Part shown: positions 60,383 through 64,000 of the stretch, one piece after another
How the letters are laid out: each line of letters starts with the position of its first letter
Position numbering within the stretch: the stretch's first letter is position 1
Assembly: GCF_038066595.1 (NCBI RefSeq)
Contig: NZ_JBBUTH010000009.1
Span: forward strand, 248,001 to 312,000
Length of the DNA: 64,000 nt
DNA from: Pseudaquabacterium inlustre
GTDB lineage: Bacteria > Pseudomonadota > Gammaproteobacteria > Burkholderiales > Burkholderiaceae_C
Reading direction: 5' to 3'
Made by a program: the position numbers and the translations under genes
The notes under the pieces: model-generated
Database searches by the model: none
Told to the model about the DNA's origin: nothing
What the model saw: only the letters and a program-made list of their open reading frames with translations

Positions 60383-61176
60383 GCGGCTTGCCTCCGCAGG
60401 CTGGACACATCGTCGATGGTGCCCAGGTAGGCCTCGATCACACCGGCATGGCTCTGCACCTCGGCCGGTGTGCCGAGTGCCAGCACCTCGCCCTGGTTCA
60501 TCGCCAGCACGCGGTCGGAGACGCGCGAGACCAGCGTCATGTCGTGTTCCACCATCAGCACGGTGATGCCCAGTTCGCTCTTGATGTCCTGGATCCACCA
60601 GGCCATGTCCTCGGTTTCCTCGACATTGAGGCCCGACGAGGGCTCGTCCAGCAGCAGCAACTTGGGGCCGGTGCACAGCGCGCGCGCCAGCTCCACCACC
60701 TTGCGCTTGCCATACGGCAGGCCCGCCACATGGGTGTCGCGGTAGTGCTGCAGGTCCAGCAGGTCGATCACCTCCTCGGCGCGCAGCCGGGCGGCGTGCT
60801 CGGCGCGGCGCGTGGCCGGCGTGAAGAACAGGTTGCTCCAGAAGCCGGTGCCGCGGTGGATGTGGTGGCCGATCAGCAGGTTCTGCAGCACCGTGGCGTT
60901 CTCGAACAGCTCGATGTTCTGGAAGGTGCGCGCGATGCCCAGCGCCGCGATCGCGTGCGGCGCCAGCGCGTCCAGCGGCTGGCCTTCGAAGCTGAGCGTG
61001 CCGGTGGTGGGCTGGTAGATGCGGCTGATCAGGTTGAACACCGTGGTCTTGCCGGCACCGTTGGGGCCGATCAGCGTGAACACCTCGCCGCGCCGCACAT
61101 CGAAACTGACCTTGTTGACCGCCAGCACGCCGCCGAAGCGCACGCTCAGATCCCTGGCTTCCAGCAGCGCGCTCAT
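60379..61176 (-). CDS. livG: branched-chain amino acid-type ABC transporter ATPase LivG
   Basis: 265 residues. Walker A GPNGAGKTTVFNLIS, Q-loop IARTFQNIELF, a signature-like segment LPYGKRKVVELARAL, Walker B LLLLDEPSSGLN and H-loop MVEHDM. The signature reads LPYGKRK rather than LSGGQ, as is common in LivG. Fused tightly with livM (4-nt overlap) and livF. Confidence 0.93.
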   Translation of the reverse strand: MSALLEARDLSVRFGGVLAVNKVSFDVRRGEVFTLIGPNGAGKTTVFNLISRIYQPTTGTLSFEGQPLDALAPHAIAALGIARTFQNIELFENATVLQNLLIGHHIHRGTGFWSNLFFTPATRRAEHAARLRAEEVIDLLDLQHYRDTHVAGLPYGKRKVVELARALCTGPKLLLLDEPSSGLNVEETEDMAWWIQDIKSELGITVLMVEHDMTLVSRVSDRVLAMNQGEVLALGTPAEVQSHAGVIEAYLGTIDDVSSLRRQAA

Positions 61177-62249
61177 TTCAGCCTCTCTGACTTGGTGTAG
61201 CTCTTTTGACGCTTGAACATGCCCTTGCGGTAGAACGGGAACAGTTGCAGCCAGGTGCGCACCTTCAGCCAGCGGCCGTACAGGCCCATGGGCTCGAACA
61301 GCACGAAGGCCATCAGCACCAGGCCGTAGACCACCGCCTGCAGGCCGGTGGCCTGGCCGATGGCCGGTGGCAGCCAGTCCTTGGCCACCGCGATGCCCTG
61401 CGGCATGGCGATCAGGAACACCGCACCGAAGAACGCGCCATGCACCGAGCCCAGGCCGCCCACCACCACCAGCAGCAGCAAGTCGATGGACTGGCCGATG
61501 CCGAACTGGTCGGGCGAGATGAAGCTGAGCTTGTGCGCATACAGCGCACCGGCCAGGCCCACGATGGCCGCCGACAGCGCGAACGACAGCGTCTTGTAGC
61601 CGGCCAGGTGGATGCCCATGCTCTGCGCCGAGATCTCGCTGTCGCGGATGGCGATGAAGGCCCGTCCGGTGGCCGAGCGCAGCAGGTTCATCACGCCCAA
61701 CGTCACCAGCAGGCAGGTGCCGAGGGCGATGAAGTAGAACGCGTTCTGCGAGCTCAGGTCCAGGCCGAAGAGCTGCGGCTTCACCACGCTCAGGCCCGCA
61801 TTGCCCTTGGTCACGCTCTCCCAGCGCGCCAGCACCTCCTCGACGATGAAGCCGAAGGCCAGCGTGGCGATCGACAGGTAGATGCCCTTGACGCGCAGCG
61901 CCGGCAGCCCCACCACCACGCCCACCGCTGCCGACAGCAGGGCCGCGAAGGCCATGCTCACCGGGAACGGCCAGCCGCGGCTGGCCAGCACCGCCTCGGT
62001 GTAGGCGCCCACGCCCATGAAGGCGGCATGGCCGATGGATGCCAGGCCGGTGAAGCCCGACAGCACCATCAGCCCCAGGCCGGCGATGGCGTACACCAGC
62101 ACGAAGCTGAGCTGGCTGAGCGCGTAGTCGCCCGCCCACCACGGCGCAGTGAGCGCCGCGGCCAGCAGCAGGCCGTACCAGAAGGCCTGGCCGTTGTGTT
62201 CGACGAGCCGGATGTCCTGCTCGTAGGTCGTTTTGAAAAGAAAGCGCAT
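61173..62249 (-). CDS. livM: branched-chain amino acid-type ABC transporter permease LivM
   Basis: 358-residue permease with about eight to ten membrane helices (for example LLLAAALTAPWW, SFVLVYAIAGLGLMVLSGFTG, FAALLSAAVGVVVGLPALR). LivM motif FTGLASIGHAAFMGVGAY and cytoplasmic loop RDSEISAQSMGIH contact the ATPases. Pairs with LivH. Separated from livH by 87 bp holding repeat R3. Confidence 0.93.
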   Translation of the reverse strand: MRFLFKTTYEQDIRLVEHNGQAFWYGLLLAAALTAPWWAGDYALSQLSFVLVYAIAGLGLMVLSGFTGLASIGHAAFMGVGAYTEAVLASRGWPFPVSMAFAALLSAAVGVVVGLPALRVKGIYLSIATLAFGFIVEEVLARWESVTKGNAGLSVVKPQLFGLDLSSQNAFYFIALGTCLLVTLGVMNLLRSATGRAFIAIRDSEISAQSMGIHLAGYKTLSFALSAAIVGLAGALYAHKLSFISPDQFGIGQSIDLLLLVVVGGLGSVHGAFFGAVFLIAMPQGIAVAKDWLPPAIGQATGLQAVVYGLVLMAFVLFEPMGLYGRWLKVRTWLQLFPFYRKGMFKRQKSYTKSERLK

Positions 62250-62255
62250 GCTGGA

Positions 62256-62330
62256 CTCAGTTGCCGCCGGGCCGCCCCAAGGCGACTGAGAACCCCCTCG
62301 GGGGGCAGGAACGAAGTGACGTGGGGGCGG
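62256..62330. repeat. intergenic GC-rich repeat (R3) between livH and livM
   Basis: It shares CGCCGGGCCGCCCCAAG with R1 and R2 and adds CCCCCTCGGGGGG, resembling R4's core. Located directly 3' of the livH stop inside the liv operon. GC-rich hairpin that may set different mRNA stability for livH and the genes after it. Confidence 0.6.
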
Positions 62331-62336
62331 ACATGT

Positions 62337-63212
62337 CTAGACTTTCTTGCGCATCGCGCCACCGAACAGCCCGTTGGGCTTGACCACCAGCATCACCAGC
62401 ACCACCACATAGGCGGCGATGTCCTTGAAGCCCTCGGGCAGGTAGAAGCCGGCCATGGCCTCGACGATGCCGATCACCAGCCCGCCCACCACCGCGCCGG
62501 GCAGGCTGCCGAAGCCGCCCACCACCGCGGCCGGAAAGGCCTTCAGCCCGATGAAGCCCATGTTGGCGTGCACGAAGGTGATGGGTGCCAGCAGCAGGCC
62601 GGCCAGCGCCGCCACCGCGGCCGACAGGCCCCACACCAGGCCGTTGAGCTGGCGCACCGGGATGCCCATGTAGTAGGCAGCCAGCTGGTTCTGCGAGGCC
62701 GCCTGCATCGCGATGCCCACCTTGCTGAAGCGGAACATCAGGAACAGCAGCCCGCACAGCAGGCCGGTCATCACGATCACGGCCAGCTGCTCCACGCTGA
62801 TCACCGCGCCGCCCAGGTTCAGCACCTGGCCCTTGTAGGGCACGTCGATGGTGCTGGTCTCGGTGCCGATCTCGGGCAGCATCGAGATCAGGCCACGCGC
62901 CGTGTAGCCCACGCCGATGGTGAGCATTACCACGGTGAACTGCGGCTGGCCCAGGATGGGCCGGATCACCAGGCGCTCGAGCGCGATGCCCACCGCCAGC
63001 ATGCCGGCCACCGCCACCGGCGCTGCGGCCCAGAACGACCAGTGGCCCCATTTCATCAGCACCAGCGCGCCGAAGGCGCCCAGCATCATCAGCTCGCCCT
63101 GGGCGAAATTGACCGTTTCAGTGGCCTTGTAGATGAGCACGAAGCCCAGCGCGATGAGGGCATAGATGCACCCCAGCGATATGCCCGAAACCAGCAGTTG
63201 CACGAACTCCAA
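62337..63212 (-). CDS. livH: branched-chain amino acid-type ABC transporter permease LivH
   Basis: 291-residue permease with about eight membrane helices. LivH motifs: GISLGCIYALIALGFVLIYKAT, NFAQGELMMLGAF, YYMGIPVRQLNGLVW, and GLKAFPAAVVGGFGSLPGAVVGG. The start is TTG at 63212: AGGAG lies 7 nt upstream, and the encoded N-terminus (MEFVQLLVSGI) is standard. First gene of the operon; no binding-protein gene accompanies it in the window. Confidence 0.93.
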   Translation of the reverse strand: MEFVQLLVSGISLGCIYALIALGFVLIYKATETVNFAQGELMMLGAFGALVLMKWGHWSFWAAAPVAVAGMLAVGIALERLVIRPILGQPQFTVVMLTIGVGYTARGLISMLPEIGTETSTIDVPYKGQVLNLGGAVISVEQLAVIVMTGLLCGLLFLMFRFSKVGIAMQAASQNQLAAYYMGIPVRQLNGLVWGLSAAVAALAGLLLAPITFVHANMGFIGLKAFPAAVVGGFGSLPGAVVGGLVIGIVEAMAGFYLPEGFKDIAAYVVVLVMLVVKPNGLFGGAMRKKV

Positions 63213-63347
63213 GCGCCTTCTCCTGCGGCGGCATGCCGCCGTCTCTGGGGACGATGGGCGCGAGACTACGGGCCGGCTGTCAGGCCGTCTTGTGCGTACA
63301 TGCTGTGCCCCGGCCGGTGCAGGGCCTTACCGGGGAAAGCCCCAGGC

Positions 63348-64000
63348 TCAGGGCAGTGCGGCGCTGGCCGGCACGTTGGCCGGCACATTGGCCGGTGCAT
63401 CGGCATCGCGGTCCGCGACGGCGCCCGGCGGGGCATCGCGCAGGCGCTCGGCCTGGGCCAGGGCCCCGGCCATCTCGGGCGTCAAGGGCCGCGCCAGCAG
63501 ATAGCCCTGGCCGAACTGGCAACCCATCAGGCGCAGCTGGGCCAGCTGCTCGGGGGTCTCGATGCCCTCGGCGATCACCGTCTTGCCCAGCGCATTGCCC
63601 AGCGTGATGACGGCGCGCACCACCTCGGCGTCCTTGGCATCGCGGGCGTCGGCGTTGAGCCGCTGCACGAAGGAGCGGTCGATCTTCAGGCTGGTGATGG
63701 GCAGCGTGGACAGGTAGGCCAGCGAGGAATAGCCGGTGCCGAAGTCGTCCACCGACAGGCCCACGCCGATCTCGCGCAGCTGCGCCATCACCTGCAGCGC
63801 GGCATCCAGCCGGTGCATCAGCGTGCTCTCGGTGATCTCCAGCGTCAGCTGGCCCGGCTCGAGCTGGTTGCTCAGCAGCGCCGTGGACACCCGGGCGACG
63901 AAGTTGCTGCGGCACATGTCGGTGCCCGACACATTGACATGCAGGCGCGCCCGCAGGCCCTGGCCCTGCAGCTGCTGGAACTCGCGCAGCCGGCGGCAGG
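63348..64000 (-). CDS. EAL domain c-di-GMP phosphodiesterase, 5' part beyond window
   Basis: The last 217 residues of a longer protein. EAL catalytic blocks present: LEITESTL, VDDFGTGYSSLAYLSTLPIT with LKIDRSFV, VIAEGIET, and GCQFGQGYLLARPL. The N-terminal part, probably GGDEF and sensor domains plus the EAL motif itself, lies past the right edge. All visible catalytic Asp, Glu and Lys residues are intact, so active phosphodiesterase is likely. The tail has a low-complexity Ala/Asn/Val-Pro repeat (ANVPANVPASA). Confidence 0.9.
   Translation of the reverse strand, partial: CRRLREFQQLQGQGLRARLHVNVSGTDMCRSNFVARVSTALLSNQLEPGQLTLEITESTLMHRLDAALQVMAQLREIGVGLSVDDFGTGYSSLAYLSTLPITSLKIDRSFVQRLNADARDAKDAEVVRAVITLGNALGKTVIAEGIETPEQLAQLRLMGCQFGQGYLLARPLTPEMAGALAQAERLRDAPPGAVADRDADAPANVPANVPASAALP

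Overview
This is a GC-rich (about 70 %), gene-dense chromosomal window from a betaproteobacterium of the order Burkholderiales. The closest feel is the Rubrivivax/Ideonella/Leptothrix group. The basis is gene content and order: an mltG-tmk-holB-pilZ-tatD run, DUF4936, Bug/TctC-type binding proteins and a Comamonas-type protocatechuate 4,5-cleavage operon. No database search was possible, so the taxonomy is inference. I found no rRNA, tRNA, CRISPR array, transposase or phage gene. The sequence reads as core chromosome with a large aromatic-catabolism block.

Layout. 1-3.9 kb: a cut-off omega-amino-acid:pyruvate aminotransferase divergent from an Lrp regulator, a hemerythrin-like protein, and isocitrate lyase (aceA) with its terminator. 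4-10.2 kb: a GntR(YtrA)-ABC transporter operon, an iron-type alcohol dehydrogenase, an HSL-type esterase, and a thioesterase-GNAT fusion. 10.2-17.5 kb: housekeeping genes ygfZ, mltG, tmk, holB, a PilZ protein and tatD, followed by an ankyrin protein and small or lipoprotein genes. 17.5-23.5 kb: a benzoate-CoA ligase/feruloyl-CoA synthetase operon converging on a second LigAB-type extradiol dioxygenase pair with its own divergent LysR regulator.

24.7-37.4 kb is the centrepiece, a minus-strand operon of about 12 genes for protocatechuate 4,5-cleavage. Transcribed from right to left it reads ModA-like protein, ligJ, ligK, Bug binding protein, DUF1932 oxidoreductase, ligI, an MHETase/tannase-family lipoprotein, pmdA, pmdB, ligC, aldo/keto reductase and AEC permease, with a LysR gene just upstream. 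Together PmdAB, LigC, LigI, LigJ and LigK take protocatechuate to pyruvate and oxaloacetate. The lipoprotein esterase and the binding protein probably supply aromatic acids from esters outside the cytoplasm. No LigU/GalD-type isomerase is visible. The esterase has lost both cysteines of the disulfide that normally braces the tannase/MHETase active site.

37.5-42.3 kb: a flavin reductase, a 646-bp non-coding block of interleaved inverted repeats, a KAS III enzyme, and a bktB-hbd pair for short-chain acyl-CoA metabolism. 42.3-50 kb: a hybrid histidine kinase with Hpt domain plus a HD-GYP response regulator, a leaderless BtuF-like protein, and a chemoreceptor. 50-57.5 kb: enoyl-CoA hydratase, SDR, a beta-propeller lipoprotein, a TIGR03790 protein, an MBL hydrolase and a degenerate lipase. 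57.6-63.2 kb: a livHMGF-acyl-CoA synthetase operon without a binding protein. The right edge cuts an EAL phosphodiesterase gene.

Related GC-rich hairpin repeats sit directly 3' of several minus-strand stop codons. Several regulator genes have clear inverted repeats at their promoters.
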